From Acidovorax sp. KKS102 (GTDB taxonomy: Bacteria; Pseudomonadota; Gammaproteobacteria; Burkholderiales; Burkholderiaceae_C): DNA of 64,000 nucleotides. Shown piece by piece: positions 53,714-61,508 of the stretch (position 1 is the stretch's first letter; each line of letters starts with the position of its first letter). The stretch lies in contig NC_018708.1 of NCBI RefSeq assembly GCF_000302535.1, positions 3,286,001 to 3,350,000 of the forward strand. Direction: 5' to 3'. Under the pieces are notes generated by a model. That model was not told the origin of the DNA, ran no database searches, and worked only from the letters and a program-made list of their open reading frames with translations. Position numbers and translations under genes: made by a program.

Positions 53714-54376
53714 ATGTGGCTGGAGTCTCTTCTCGCGCTGGTGACGCTGACGGCCGCCCTGGCCACGCGGCCCTGGCGCCTGCTGGCCAGCCGCAAGCCG
53801 CTGGTGCATAAGTCCCACGGTGCGGCGTCTCCGCTGTGGACGCCTTTGCTGGCCACGCTGGTGTTTTTGCCCTGGATGTGGGCCCTGCCTACCCTGCATG
53901 CGATGCCGCTGCAATTGCAATGGTCGGGCGCGTGTCTGGTGGTGCTGATGCTGGGCTGGCCGCTGGCCATCCCCGTGCTGCTGGCGGTGGGCGCGATTGC
54001 GGGCCTGCTTTCACCCGCCCTGGACTGGGCCGACGCGCTGGGCGCCGCCATCTGGCTGGGTGTGGTGCCCGCCACGCTAGCGCTGGCGCTGGGCGCACTG
54101 CTGCGGCGCTGGGTGGGCACCCAGCCATTTGTGTACGTGCTGGGCCGGGCTTTTCTGGGCACCGTGGCCTGCGTGTTCGCCGCCGGTGTGCTCTCGCAAT
54201 GGACCGGGCACCTGTTGCCGGGTGTGGGCAACGAGCTGTCGCTGGTGGCCCGCTGGCTCATGGCCTGGGGCGACGGGTTTGTGACGGGCATGCTCGCGGC
54301 CATCTTTGTGGCCTTCAAGCCCGAGTGGCTGGCCACCTGGTCGGACCAGCTCTATCTGAAGCGGCCGCCGCAGTAG
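53714..54376 (+). CDS. Polytopic membrane protein, possibly CbiM-like
   Basis: A 220-residue inner-membrane protein with about six hydrophobic segments (for example LWTPLLATLVFLPWMWAL, CLVVLMLGWPLAIPVLLAV, LGRAFLGTVACVFAAGVL). The final part, GDGFVTGMLAAIFVAFKPEWLATWSD, resembles the last helix of proteins annotated as energy-coupling-factor (CbiM-type) permeases, but I am not sure of that assignment. No ATPase or S-component genes are near. It starts 72 bp after mfd, beyond a repeat copy. Confidence 0.8.
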   Translation: MWLESLLALVTLTAALATRPWRLLASRKPLVHKSHGAASPLWTPLLATLVFLPWMWALPTLHAMPLQLQWSGACLVVLMLGWPLAIPVLLAVGAIAGLLSPALDWADALGAAIWLGVVPATLALALGALLRRWVGTQPFVYVLGRAFLGTVACVFAAGVLSQWTGHLLPGVGNELSLVARWLMAWGDGFVTGMLAAIFVAFKPEWLATWSDQLYLKRPPQ

Positions 54377-54424
54377 CGCAGCGTTGCCAACGCACACCAC
54401 AAGGACTGCAGACACGCAGCGATA

Positions 54425-54442
54425 CGAAACATATATGTTTCG
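54425..54442. promoter_or_regulatory. 18-bp palindromic operator upstream of the parD-like gene
   Basis: CGAAACATATATGTTTCG is a perfect palindrome, immediately followed by TACAAT (54445-54450), a good -10. The ParD-like start is 16 bp beyond the palindrome's end. The placement fits autorepression by a ribbon-helix-helix protein. Confidence 0.7.
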
Positions 54443-54457
54443 CATACAATTCACTGC

Positions 54458-54712
54458 ATGGGTATTGTCAAAATTTCAGACCAAATGCACGAGAACCTGC
54501 GCGTTGCCAGCAACGCCCTGTCTCGCTCCATCAACGCACAGGCAGAGCACTGGATGCGCATCGGCATGCTGGCCGAACTGCATCCCAACCTCGATCACAG
54601 CGACATCTGCCAGTTGCTGATCCGCGCCGAGCAGGCCGGAGGCTTCGATCTGGACACGGTGGCGGCCTCTGTGGCCGCCAAGCCGGGCCACAGCGGGCGG
54701 CGCGTTCAATGA
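54458..54712 (+). CDS. ParD-like antitoxin-type protein
   Basis: An 84-residue protein of the ParD-like family (MGIVKISDQMHENLRVASNALSRSINAQAEHW). This family has a ribbon-helix-helix-type N-terminus resembling antitoxins of type II systems. No ParE- or RelE-like toxin follows. Instead its TGA overlaps the ATG of a methionine aminopeptidase gene (54709), an arrangement that implies co-translation. A perfect palindrome over the promoter suggests it represses its own operon. Whether it acts as an antitoxin or simply a regulator is unknown. Confidence 0.85.
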   Translation: MGIVKISDQMHENLRVASNALSRSINAQAEHWMRIGMLAELHPNLDHSDICQLLIRAEQAGGFDLDTVAASVAAKPGHSGRRVQ

Positions 54713-55506
54713 AGTCGTCCCGCGTCACCCTGCGCTCCCCCGCCGAAATCGCCCAGGCGCGTGAGGCCGGCCACCTGGCCGCCCGCGTGCTGCACATGAT
54801 CACGCCACACGTGCAGCCCGGCGTCAGCACCGAGGCGCTGGACCGGCTCTGCCACGACTACATCGTGAACGAACTGCAGGTCACCCCCGCCAACGTGGGC
54901 TACCTGGGATATCCCAAAACGGTGTGTACCTCGGTCAACCACGTGATCTGCCACGGCATTCCGTCGCCCGGCCAAGTGCTCAAGTCGGGCGACATCATCA
55001 ACATCGACGTGGCCATCATCAAGGACGGCTGGTTTGGTGACACCAGCCGCATGTACTTTGTGGGCGAGCCCAGCCCGCTGGCGCGCCGACTGGTGGACAC
55101 CACCTACGAAGCCATGTGCGCGGGCATTGCCCAGGTGCGTCCCGGCGCCACGCTGGGCGATGTGGGCCATGCCATACAGAGCGTGGCCCACCGCGAGCGG
55201 TTCAGCGTGGTGCGCGAATACTGCGGCCACGGCATCGGGCAGATCTACCACGACGAGCCCCAGGTGCTGCACTACGGGCAGCGCGGCCAGGGCCTGCGGC
55301 TGGAGGAAGGCATGGTCTTCACCATCGAGCCCATGATCAACGCCGGCAAGCGCGACACGCAGGAGCTGGCCGACGGCTGGACCGTAGTCACCCGCGACCG
55401 CTCGCTCTCTGCCCAGTGGGAACACATGGTGGCCGTGACGGCCGACGGGTTCGAGGTGCTCACGCCTTGGCCCGAAGGCACCGGCCGCTATCCCGCCATG
55501 GTTTGA
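54709..55506 (+). CDS. map: Type I methionine aminopeptidase
   Basis: A 265-residue MetAP with the pita-bread fold. The conserved His is in HGIPSPG, the two metal Asp are in INIDVAIIKDGWFGDTSRM, the third-ligand His is in GHGIGQIYHDEP, Glu in FTIEPM and the last Glu in AQWEHMVAV. It removes N-terminal Met from new proteins. Most proteobacteria have a housekeeping map beside rpsB; the location here, coupled to a ParD-like gene, suggests an accessory copy under separate control. That copy number is inference because rpsB is not in the window. Confidence 0.94.
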   Translation: MKSSRVTLRSPAEIAQAREAGHLAARVLHMITPHVQPGVSTEALDRLCHDYIVNELQVTPANVGYLGYPKTVCTSVNHVICHGIPSPGQVLKSGDIINIDVAIIKDGWFGDTSRMYFVGEPSPLARRLVDTTYEAMCAGIAQVRPGATLGDVGHAIQSVAHRERFSVVREYCGHGIGQIYHDEPQVLHYGQRGQGLRLEEGMVFTIEPMINAGKRDTQELADGWTVVTRDRSLSAQWEHMVAVTADGFEVLTPWPEGTGRYPAMV

Positions 55507-55607
55507 CCTGCATCTGGCCCACACGCCGCAGTCTTTGACACAGCACAAGCAGCCGCCGCAGGGACCGCCGGATAGTGGTGAACACCACCACAACGAGGAG
55601 GGTCTCC

Positions 55608-55796
55608 ATGAAGCTGCTGAACGATCTGTTTTCTACCGACTACGGCCTGATGAGCATCATCGGCATCGGGTTCATGATCTGCATGGCTGCATTTTTTGTG
55701 CGCATGTTCCTGGTCAAGATGAACGAGCCGCCCCAGCCCAATCCGGCCGCCAAGGCGCTGAAAGGCGGCAGCCAGAACCTGCCGCATCCGCGCTGA
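55608..55796 (+). CDS. DUF3149 small membrane protein
   Basis: A 62-residue protein with one membrane helix (MSIIGIGFMICMAAFFVRMF, about 15-34) and a short Pro/Lys-rich cytoplasmic tail; the start MKLLNDLFSTDYGL is typical of DUF3149. The function is unknown. GGAGGG sits about 8 nt before the ATG. It is a single-gene unit between map and serB. Confidence 0.85.
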   Translation: MKLLNDLFSTDYGLMSIIGIGFMICMAAFFVRMFLVKMNEPPQPNPAAKALKGGSQNLPHPR

Positions 55797-55912
55797 GGTA
55801 AGGGATCTGACGAGAACCTGCGCGCGAAGCACGACGGGCAAGGCGGGAGCAGAAGCCCGCCAGGGATACCATTGCGGGTTCTTACCCCGCATTTGTTCCC
55901 CTTTTTTCTGCC

Positions 55913-56626
55913 ATGACCCACGCAACCGAATTCGCCCCTGGCCTCGTCATCCAGGGCATCGAGCCTCCGCTGTCCCTGTCTGCCTACAAGCTCATCGCTT
56001 TTGACATGGACTCCACCCTCATCAACATCGAGTGCGTGGACGAGATCGCCGATGCCGCCGGCCGCAAGGCCGAGGTGGCCGCCATCACCGAGGCGGCCAT
56101 GCAGGGCGTGATCACCGACTACAAGGAGAGCCTGCGCCAGCGCGTGGCACTGCTCAAGGGCGTGACGGTGCAGCACATGGAGCAGGTGTTCACCGAGCGC
56201 CTGCGCTTCAACCCCGGCGCCAAAGAGCTGATCACCGCCGCCAAGGCCGCAGGCCTGACCACGTTGCTGGTCTCGGGCGGCTTCACCTTCTTTGCCGACC
56301 GCGTGAAGGCGGGCCTGGGCATCGACTTTGCGCGCTCCAACATGCTGGAAGTGCAGAACGGCCAGCTGACGGGCCGCATGGTGGACCAGGCCTGGGGCGA
56401 CATCTGCGACGGAGCCGAAAAGCGCCGCACGCTGCTGGAAGTGGCCTCGCTGATGGGCATTTCGCCGCAGCAGGCGATTGCCGTGGGCGACGGCGCCAAC
56501 GACCTGCCGATGATGGGTGCCGCCGGCCTGTCGGTGGCCTACCACGCCAAGCCCGCCGTGCGTGCACAGGCCAAGGTGGCCATCAACCAGGGCGGGCTCG
56601 ACCGTTTGCTGGAAGTGCTGCGCTGA
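55913..56626 (+). CDS. serB: Phosphoserine phosphatase
   Basis: A 237-residue HAD-family phosphatase. Motif I is FDMDSTLI with the nucleophile Asp, motif II has Ser in LVSGGFTFF, motif III is the Lys in DGAEKRRTL and motif IV GDGANDLPM. It hydrolyses phosphoserine in the last step of serine synthesis. It lacks the N-terminal ACT domain of longer SerB forms. It ends at a repeat copy. Confidence 0.94.
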   Translation: MTHATEFAPGLVIQGIEPPLSLSAYKLIAFDMDSTLINIECVDEIADAAGRKAEVAAITEAAMQGVITDYKESLRQRVALLKGVTVQHMEQVFTERLRFNPGAKELITAAKAAGLTTLLVSGGFTFFADRVKAGLGIDFARSNMLEVQNGQLTGRMVDQAWGDICDGAEKRRTLLEVASLMGISPQQAIAVGDGANDLPMMGAAGLSVAYHAKPAVRAQAKVAINQGGLDRLLEVLR

Positions 56627-56671
56627 GCGGCGTGACGCCTCAGTACGTACAGGGCGCCTCTGGACACTATT

Positions 56672-56726
56672 AATTTGATAGCTATACAGGCATGTAGCAC
56701 TAGCGCATCACGCCGTTTTTATTCAA
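56672..56726 (+). repeat. Dispersed palindromic repeat, copy 7
   Basis: TTTGATAGCTATACAGGCAT, then GTAGCACTAGCGCATCACGC and a CCGTTTTTATTC tail. It keeps the GATAGCT and ACTAGCGC anchors between the convergent serB and nsrR stops. Confidence 0.7.
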
Positions 56727-57237
56727 ACCCAGGTGCATCGGGCAATCCGGGCACCAACGAGGCCCTGCGGCGGGCACTGCCGGCACGCGGGGCGGCCACC
56801 GTGGCCTGCAGCGCCACACCCTGCGGTGACGTGGGCGCCACCAGGTCCGCCAGCGTCACGCCATCCAGCACCGCCAGATAGGCCTGCATGGCCTGGCCCA
56901 GCACCCCTTTCAGCCGACAGTGGCTGCTCAGGCGGCACTGGTTGGAGGCGGGGTCAAAACACTCCACCAGGTTGAAGTCCGTCTCGGTGGCACGCACCAC
57001 TGCGCCAATGTGGATGGACGAGGCCGGCACCATCAGCCGCATGCCACCGCCCCGCCCGCGCGTGGTCTCCAGCAGGCCCTGGGCCGACAGCTGCTGCACG
57101 ATCTTCATCAGGTGGCTGCGCGAGATGCCGTAGCCCTCGGCCACCTCCGTGATGGTGACGGGCTGCGCCCGCCCCTCGGTGGCGGCGCAATACATCAGCA
57201 CGCGCAGCGTGTAGTCGGTCCATTGGGTCAGTCGCAT
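56719..57237 (-). CDS. nsrR: Nitric-oxide-sensing repressor NsrR (Rrf2 family)
   Basis: A 172-residue Rrf2 regulator: MRLTQWTDYTLRVLMYCA start, helix-turn-helix ITEVAEGYGISRSHLMKIVQQL, wing TTRGRGGGMRL, and three Cys (93, 101, 107) in ECFDPASNQCRLSSHC for an NO-sensitive Fe-S cluster. The C-terminus has about 25 Ala/Arg-rich residues beyond the usual end. It diverges from ytfE with an operator-like repeat between them, so it most likely represses the NO-defence genes and perhaps itself. Confidence 0.93.
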   Translation of the reverse strand: MRLTQWTDYTLRVLMYCAATEGRAQPVTITEVAEGYGISRSHLMKIVQQLSAQGLLETTRGRGGGMRLMVPASSIHIGAVVRATETDFNLVECFDPASNQCRLSSHCRLKGVLGQAMQAYLAVLDGVTLADLVAPTSPQGVALQATVAAPRAGSARRRASLVPGLPDAPGFE

Positions 57238-57292
57238 GGGTTTGCCGCAGATCAATCAAAAAGATGCATACAGCCTGAATTTTATTCGCTAA

Positions 57293-57315
57293 AATATTCA
57301 CACGATATGAATCTT
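57293..57315. promoter_or_regulatory. Candidate NsrR operator
   Basis: AATATTCACA-CGA-TATGAATCTT is an imperfect inverted repeat (8 of 10 arm positions pair), directly after a TAAAAT -10-like box and 12 bp before the ytfE ATG. The half-site resembles the AAGATGCAT-type NsrR box. A further AAGATGCATAC single half-site lies at 57261-57271. Confidence 0.65.
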
Positions 57316-57327
57316 TAAAGGACCACC

Positions 57328-58077
57328 ATGAACGCCCGCATCGACACCCTGCACGCCACAGCCCCCACCACCCCACTGCCGCTGAGCGCCGAGCAGCAGA
57401 TCGGCCAGATCGCCGTGCAGTTGCCGGGCGCCACGGCGGTGTTTCGGCGCCTCAAGCTGGACTTTTGCTGCGGCGGCCAAGTGAGTCTGGCCAAGGCGGC
57501 TGCCGACAAGGGGCTGGACGCCGACGCCGTGCTGGCCGAGCTGGCGGCCCTGCAGCGCAGCGACGCCGTGCCCGAGGCAGCGTCGCCCAGCGCGCTCATC
57601 GACCACATCCTGGCGCGCTACCACGAGGTGCACCGCCAGCAGTTGCCCGAGCTGATCCGCATGGCCCGCCGCGTGGAGGCTGTGCACCGCGACCACCCGC
57701 AGGTGCCGGCCGGCCTGGCCGACCACCTGGAGGTCATGCACGAAGAGCTGCTGTCGCACATGCTCAAGGAAGAACAGGTGCTGTTCCCCATGCTCAAGAA
57801 CGGCGGCAATCCCTTTGTGGGTCAGCCCATCGGCATGATGCGCGCCGAACACGTGGACCATGGCGAGGCGCTGGACAAGCTCAACGCGCTGACGAATGAC
57901 GCCACGCCCCCCCAAGGTGCATGCAACACCTGGCGCGCGCTCTACGCGGGCATTGCCCAGCTGGGCGACGACCTCATCAACCACATCCACCTGGAAAACA
58001 ACGTGCTGTTTCCACGGTTCGAAGCCAGCGCTGCACCCGCGCAAGCTTGTGCCACGTCAGCCTGCGGCTGCCAGTGA
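57328..58077 (+). CDS. ytfE: Iron-sulfur cluster repair di-iron protein (YtfE/RIC)
   Basis: A 249-residue RIC protein. The N-terminal ScdA-type domain carries the Cys pair Cys47-Cys48 (LDFCCGG), and the C-terminal haemerythrin-like domain supplies His/Glu ligands (HILARYHEVHRQ, HLEVMHEELLSHMLKEE, RAEHVDHGE, HIHLENNVLFPRFE). It repairs Fe-S clusters damaged by NO. It is divergent from nsrR and followed 17 bp later by a truncated haemoglobin, forming an NO-stress unit. AAAGGA precedes the ATG. Confidence 0.93.
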   Translation: MNARIDTLHATAPTTPLPLSAEQQIGQIAVQLPGATAVFRRLKLDFCCGGQVSLAKAAADKGLDADAVLAELAALQRSDAVPEAASPSALIDHILARYHEVHRQQLPELIRMARRVEAVHRDHPQVPAGLADHLEVMHEELLSHMLKEEQVLFPMLKNGGNPFVGQPIGMMRAEHVDHGEALDKLNALTNDATPPQGACNTWRALYAGIAQLGDDLINHIHLENNVLFPRFEASAAPAQACATSACGCQ

Positions 58078-58094
58078 GCCGGCACACTGCCGCC

Positions 58095-58571
58095 ATGACC
58101 GAAGAAGCCCACCCTCCACAGACCGCCGGCAAGCTCGCCCCCAGCGCGGAGAGCATCACGCAACTGGTGCACGGCTTTTACGGGGATGTGCGGCGCGACC
58201 CACTGCTGGGCCCGGTGTTTGAAAAGGCCCTGCACGGCCAGTGGGACGCCCACCTGCAGCGCCTGGTGGACTTCTGGAGCACCGTCGCGTTGGGCGCCCG
58301 CAGCTTCAAAGGCGATGTCTTCGGCAAACACATGGCGCTGGAGGGCGTCACGCCCGCCCACTTTGCGGCCTGGGTGGCGCTGTGGCAACAGCACACCAAT
58401 CGCTTGTTTGCGCCGGAGGTGGCGCACGACCTGCAGGTGGCGGCCCATGGCATTGCACGCAACCTGTTCCGGGGCTACTTTGGCAACGACCCTGGTTTTG
58501 TGCAGCCCCGCGAGGAGCATGGCGGGCACGGCGCCCAACCCCGCGGCAGCGAAGGGGCCCAGCAGGGCTGA
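58095..58571 (+). CDS. Group III truncated haemoglobin
   Basis: A 158-residue globin of the group III truncated type: LVHGFYGDVRRDPLLGPVFEKAL, then HLQRLVDFWSTVALG and FKGDVFGKHMAL, with a proximal His further on. The last about 25 residues (HGGHGAQPRGSEGAQ) are low complexity and may be disordered. It should bind or dioxygenate NO or O2. Its position right after ytfE supports an NO-detoxification role under NsrR control. Confidence 0.87.
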   Translation: MTEEAHPPQTAGKLAPSAESITQLVHGFYGDVRRDPLLGPVFEKALHGQWDAHLQRLVDFWSTVALGARSFKGDVFGKHMALEGVTPAHFAAWVALWQQHTNRLFAPEVAHDLQVAAHGIARNLFRGYFGNDPGFVQPREEHGGHGAQPRGSEGAQQG

Positions 58572-58615
58572 GGACTGGCACATCGCGCGCCAGCAGGGTC
58601 CGCGCCCTCCCCGGA

Positions 58616-58789
58616 TTATTTGCTCTTGTTGCCCGGCGTGAAGAACAGCGCTACGCCCACCGCGATCAGCGCCACCGGCCACCACACGCGCAGCAGCTCG
58701 CGCAGGCTGATGCTGATCAGTCCCAGGTTGGTCAGCAGAAAAAACACGCCCAGTACGACCAGAACGATCGCAGCGATATTGCCCTTCAT
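58616..58789 (-). CDS. Small LiaF/DUF5668-type membrane protein
   Basis: A 57-residue protein with two membrane helices (IAAIVLVVLGVFFLLTNLGL and VWWPVALIAVGVALFF) joined by a short amphipathic loop, the pattern of LiaI-LiaF-like transmembrane (DUF5668) proteins. The function is unknown; related domains sense envelope stress. MKGNIAAI is taken as the start because GAGGGA lies 6 nt before it. Upstream in-frame Mets lack a ribosome site. Confidence 0.82.
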   Translation of the reverse strand: MKGNIAAIVLVVLGVFFLLTNLGLISISLRELLRVWWPVALIAVGVALFFTPGNKSK

Positions 58790-58884
58790 GTGCATTCCCT
58801 CGGTGTGGTTGTTGGTCTGACGACGTTCATTATGGTCGCCAGCAACCAAAGGAACGCCCCAGTTTTTGCAATGGTGCAGGCCTC

Positions 58885-59097
58885 TCAGCGCCCGCGCAAG
58901 GGCCGCAGCAGGTCCGACAGCCCGTTGTGATCAATCTCGTGCATCAGCGCCAGCAACTGGCCCAGCTCGCCCTTGGGAAACCCTTCGCGCGCAAACCAGT
59001 TGAGGTAATTGCCCGGCAGGTCGGCCAGCAGCGTGCCTTTGTGCTTGCCGTACGGCATCTCGGTGGTGACCAGGCGCTGCAGTTTCTCTGCGTCCAT
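58885..59097 (-). CDS. DUF3820 family protein
   Basis: A 70-residue protein matching DUF3820 (putative quorum-sensing-regulated factor family): MPYGKHKGTLLADLPGNYLNWF and KGELGQLLALMHEI. Its function is not known. It follows yciH by 13 bp in the same direction, and DUF2721 lies before that, so the three read as one leftward operon. Confidence 0.88.
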   Translation of the reverse strand: MDAEKLQRLVTTEMPYGKHKGTLLADLPGNYLNWFAREGFPKGELGQLLALMHEIDHNGLSDLLRPLRGR

Positions 59098-59110
59098 TGC
59101 CCTGCCCCGC

Positions 59111-59473
59111 TCAGCCGCCCGCGCGCTTGACCTTGTGGCCCAGCTTCTGCAGCGCGGCCATCACACGCTCCACATGGTCGCCCTGCACCTCGATCACGCC
59201 GTCCTTCACCGTGCCGCCGCTGCCACACGCGGTCTTGAGCTGTTTGCCCAGCTGCTCCAGCGCGGCCTCGTCCACCAGCACGCCCTTGACCAAGGTGACC
59301 GCCTTGCCGCCGCGCCCTTTGGTCTCGCGCGATACGCGTACGATGCCGTCGCCCGTGGGCAGCGGTTTGTTCTGCTTGCACACGCACTGCGCCACCGGCT
59401 GCCGGCAGGCGGGGCACATGCGGCCCGACTCGGTGGAATACACCAGGCCACCCAGGTCGGCAAAAGACTTCAT
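59111..59473 (-). CDS. yciH: SUI1/eIF1-like translation factor YciH
   Basis: A 120-residue protein. The N-terminus has a CPACRQPVAQCVC zinc-ribbon-like cluster, then the SUI1 domain: VRVSRETKGRGGKAVTLVKG and LKTACGSGGTVKDGVIEVQGDH. YciH affects start-codon fidelity in E. coli. The ATG overlaps the DUF2721 stop (ATGA). The zinc-ribbon-like Cys cluster is more pronounced than in E. coli YciH. Confidence 0.92.
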   Translation of the reverse strand: MKSFADLGGLVYSTESGRMCPACRQPVAQCVCKQNKPLPTGDGIVRVSRETKGRGGKAVTLVKGVLVDEAALEQLGKQLKTACGSGGTVKDGVIEVQGDHVERVMAALQKLGHKVKRAGG

Positions 59474-59940
59474 GGCTTCTTCCCCTCCACTTCTTGCTGC
59501 AGCATGTGAAAGTCGAGCAGGCGCGTGGCCAGCAGCGTCTCGGTCAGAAAACACACCAGCGCCAGCAAAAAGCAGGCAACGCCCGCCAGAAACCCGCCCA
59601 CCGCGAGGCGGCTGGACTGGAAGTCCGTGGTTTCGCCCAGGAACAGCAGGATGATGGTCGTGCCGATCAGGAAGGCACAGAACGTCAGCAGCGCAATGCA
59701 GCCGTTGGCCAGCCGTCCGCGCAAGCGCAAGTCGCCCAGTTCTTTGTAGGCACGGGCCAGGAATTCGGGTTCGGTGTTGACGCGCGCGCGGTCTTCCACC
59801 ACACGCGCCCGGTCGATGATGCGGGCCAGTCGGCCGGCCACCGCACCGATCATGCCGGACACCGCAGTGAGCAAAAACACGGGCGCCACCGCCAGCTGGA
59901 TGCCGTGGGTGATGGCGGAGGTATCTAGGGGCAAAGCCAT
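59470..59940 (-). CDS. DUF2721 membrane protein
   Basis: A 156-residue protein with three membrane segments: one near the start (AVAPVFLLTAVSGMIGAVAG) and two close together (CIALLTFCAFLIGTTIILLFLG, FLAGVACFLLALVCFLTETLL), separated by a charged cytoplasmic helix (RARVVEDRARVNTEPEFLAR). This is the DUF2721 architecture; the function is unknown. The start MALPLDTSAITHGIQLAV is chosen; an upstream in-frame ATG adds unrelated sequence. First gene of the operon with yciH. Confidence 0.88.
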   Translation of the reverse strand: MALPLDTSAITHGIQLAVAPVFLLTAVSGMIGAVAGRLARIIDRARVVEDRARVNTEPEFLARAYKELGDLRLRGRLANGCIALLTFCAFLIGTTIILLFLGETTDFQSSRLAVGGFLAGVACFLLALVCFLTETLLATRLLDFHMLQQEVEGKKP

Positions 59941-60167
59941 GGGGTTCGGGTCCGGGAAAACTGTCAACGAAAAACGAAGCGGCCCGATTATCGGTTGCCC
60001 AACGCAGAGAACGGGCAATCGCATTCCCTGCAATCCGGCAGGTGCTAACCACGCATTGCAGGCCTGTAGGAAGAGCGCATCGGGCAACTGCGGCGACAAT
60101 GCGGGCCATTACTGCTTTGTCTGCGCTGCCTCGCGTGTCTCCCTCAACGCGTCCCCTGCGCCTTTCC

Positions 60168-61448
60168 ATGCCTTTTGCTTCCCTCGGTCTCTCCCCCGCC
60201 CTTCTCCACGCTGCCACCCAGGCGAGCTTTGTGGCGCCCACGCCCATTCAGGCGGGCGCCATTCCGGCCATCCTGCAAGGGGTAGACCTGCTGGGGGCGG
60301 CGCAGACGGGGTCGGGCAAAACGGCGGCCTTCGCACTGCCCTTGCTGCAGCAGCTGCAGCTCAGCGCTACCGGCGGGCCGCGCCGGGTGCGTGCCCTGGT
60401 GCTGGTACCGACGCGTGAACTGGCCGCGCAGGTGGGCGAAGTGCTGCGTAGCCTGGCGCAGCACCTGCAGCAACCGCTCAAGATCGCCATCGTGTTTGGC
60501 GGCGTATCCATCAACCCGCAGATGCTGGGCTTGCGCGGCGGTGCCGACATTGTGGTGGCCACGCCGGGGCGCCTGCTGGACCTGGTGGACCACAACGCGT
60601 TGCGCCTGTCGGCCGTGGCGCACTTGGTGCTGGACGAAGCCGACCGGCTGCTGGACCTGGGCTTTGCCGAGGAACTGCAGCGCGTGCTGGCGCTGTTGCC
60701 TGCCCGGCGGCAGAACCTGTTCTTCTCGGCCACCTTTCCCGCTGCAGTGCAGGCGCTGGCCGATGGCCTTCTTCAGAACCCCGTGCGGGTAGAGGTGCCT
60801 CACACCCTGGGCAACGAGCCTGCCATCGAACAACGCGCCATTGCGGTGGATGGGAGCCGCCGCACCCAGCTGCTGCGCCATCTGGTCAAGGAGCACAACT
60901 GGTCGCGCGTGCTGGTGTTTGTGGCCACGCAGTACGCTGCCGAGCATGTGGCGGAAAAACTGTACAAGGCGGGCATCTACGCCACGCCGTTCCACGGCGG
61001 GCTGAGCCAGGGCGCGCGCAACCAGGTGCTGCAGGAGTTCAAGGACGAGCGCTGGCAGGTGGTGGTCACCACCGACCTGGCCGCGCGCGGCATCGATATT
61101 GCACAGCTGCCCGCCGTGGTGAACTACGACCTGCCCCGTTCTGCAGTGGACTACGTCCACCGCATCGGCCGCACCGGCCGGGCGGGCGAAAGCGGCATGG
61201 CTGTGAGCTTTGTGACGGCCGATGCCGAGGCGCATTTCCGGCTGATCGAAAAGCGCCAGCACCTCACCATTCCGCGTGAGCAGATCACAGGCTTTGAGCC
61301 GACCGAAACGCCCCAGCTCGCACCCCCCGCAGATCCTCAAGGCACCGGTGGCATCAAGGGCAAGCGCCCCAGCAAAAAGGACAAGCTGCGCGCGGCCGCA
61401 GCAGCGCAAGCCGCTCAAACCCCAGCCGACCAGAAAAAAGGCCCCTGA
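60168..61448 (+). CDS. DEAD-box RNA helicase (RhlE-like, short tail)
   Basis: A 426-residue helicase with the Q motif (APTPIQAGAIPA), motif [25 protein letters not shown], and [10 protein letters not shown]. The tail after the core is only about 50 residues, Lys/Ala-rich (GKRPSKKDKLRAA), unlike the long RGG tail of rhlE at 10815. It probably remodels structured RNA, perhaps in ribosome assembly. The start MPFASLGLSPALLHAA fits the family. The stop lies inside a palindrome that ends transcription of the opposite gene. Confidence 0.93.
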   Translation: MPFASLGLSPALLHAATQASFVAPTPIQAGAIPAILQGVDLLGAAQTGSGKTAAFALPLLQQLQLSATGGPRRVRALVLVPTRELAAQVGEVLRSLAQHLQQPLKIAIVFGGVSINPQMLGLRGGADIVVATPGRLLDLVDHNALRLSAVAHLVLDEADRLLDLGFAEELQRVLALLPARRQNLFFSATFPAAVQALADGLLQNPVRVEVPHTLGNEPAIEQRAIAVDGSRRTQLLRHLVKEHNWSRVLVFVATQYAAEHVAEKLYKAGIYATPFHGGLSQGARNQVLQEFKDERWQVVVTTDLAARGIDIAQLPAVVNYDLPRSAVDYVHRIGRTGRAGESGMAVSFVTADAEAHFRLIEKRQHLTIPREQITGFEPTETPQLAPPADPQGTGGIKGKRPSKKDKLRAAAAAQAAQTPADQKKGP

Positions 61449-61456
61449 AGGGGCCT
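61439..61456 (-). terminator. Terminator for DUF6172 gene, overlapping the helicase stop
   Basis: AGGCCCCT-GA-AGGGGCCT is a perfect palindrome preceded on the plus strand by AAAAAA, so it is a hairpin plus U-run for leftward transcripts. The helicase TGA (61446-61448) lies in its loop. Confidence 0.8.
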
Positions 61457-61508
61457 GCAGTGTAGGGATACAGAGTGGGCACGGGTGGTACACACCCAGG
61501 GCCCGGGC

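Noticed and set aside
54458..55506. A classical ParDE toxin-antitoxin locus
   Set aside because: The partner gene is a complete methionine aminopeptidase with all metal ligands, not a RelE/ParE fold, so I do not call it a toxin.
16482..56726. CRISPR-like array from the recurring repeat
   Set aside because: Copies are kilobases apart, imperfect and on both strands, with no spacers and no cas genes.
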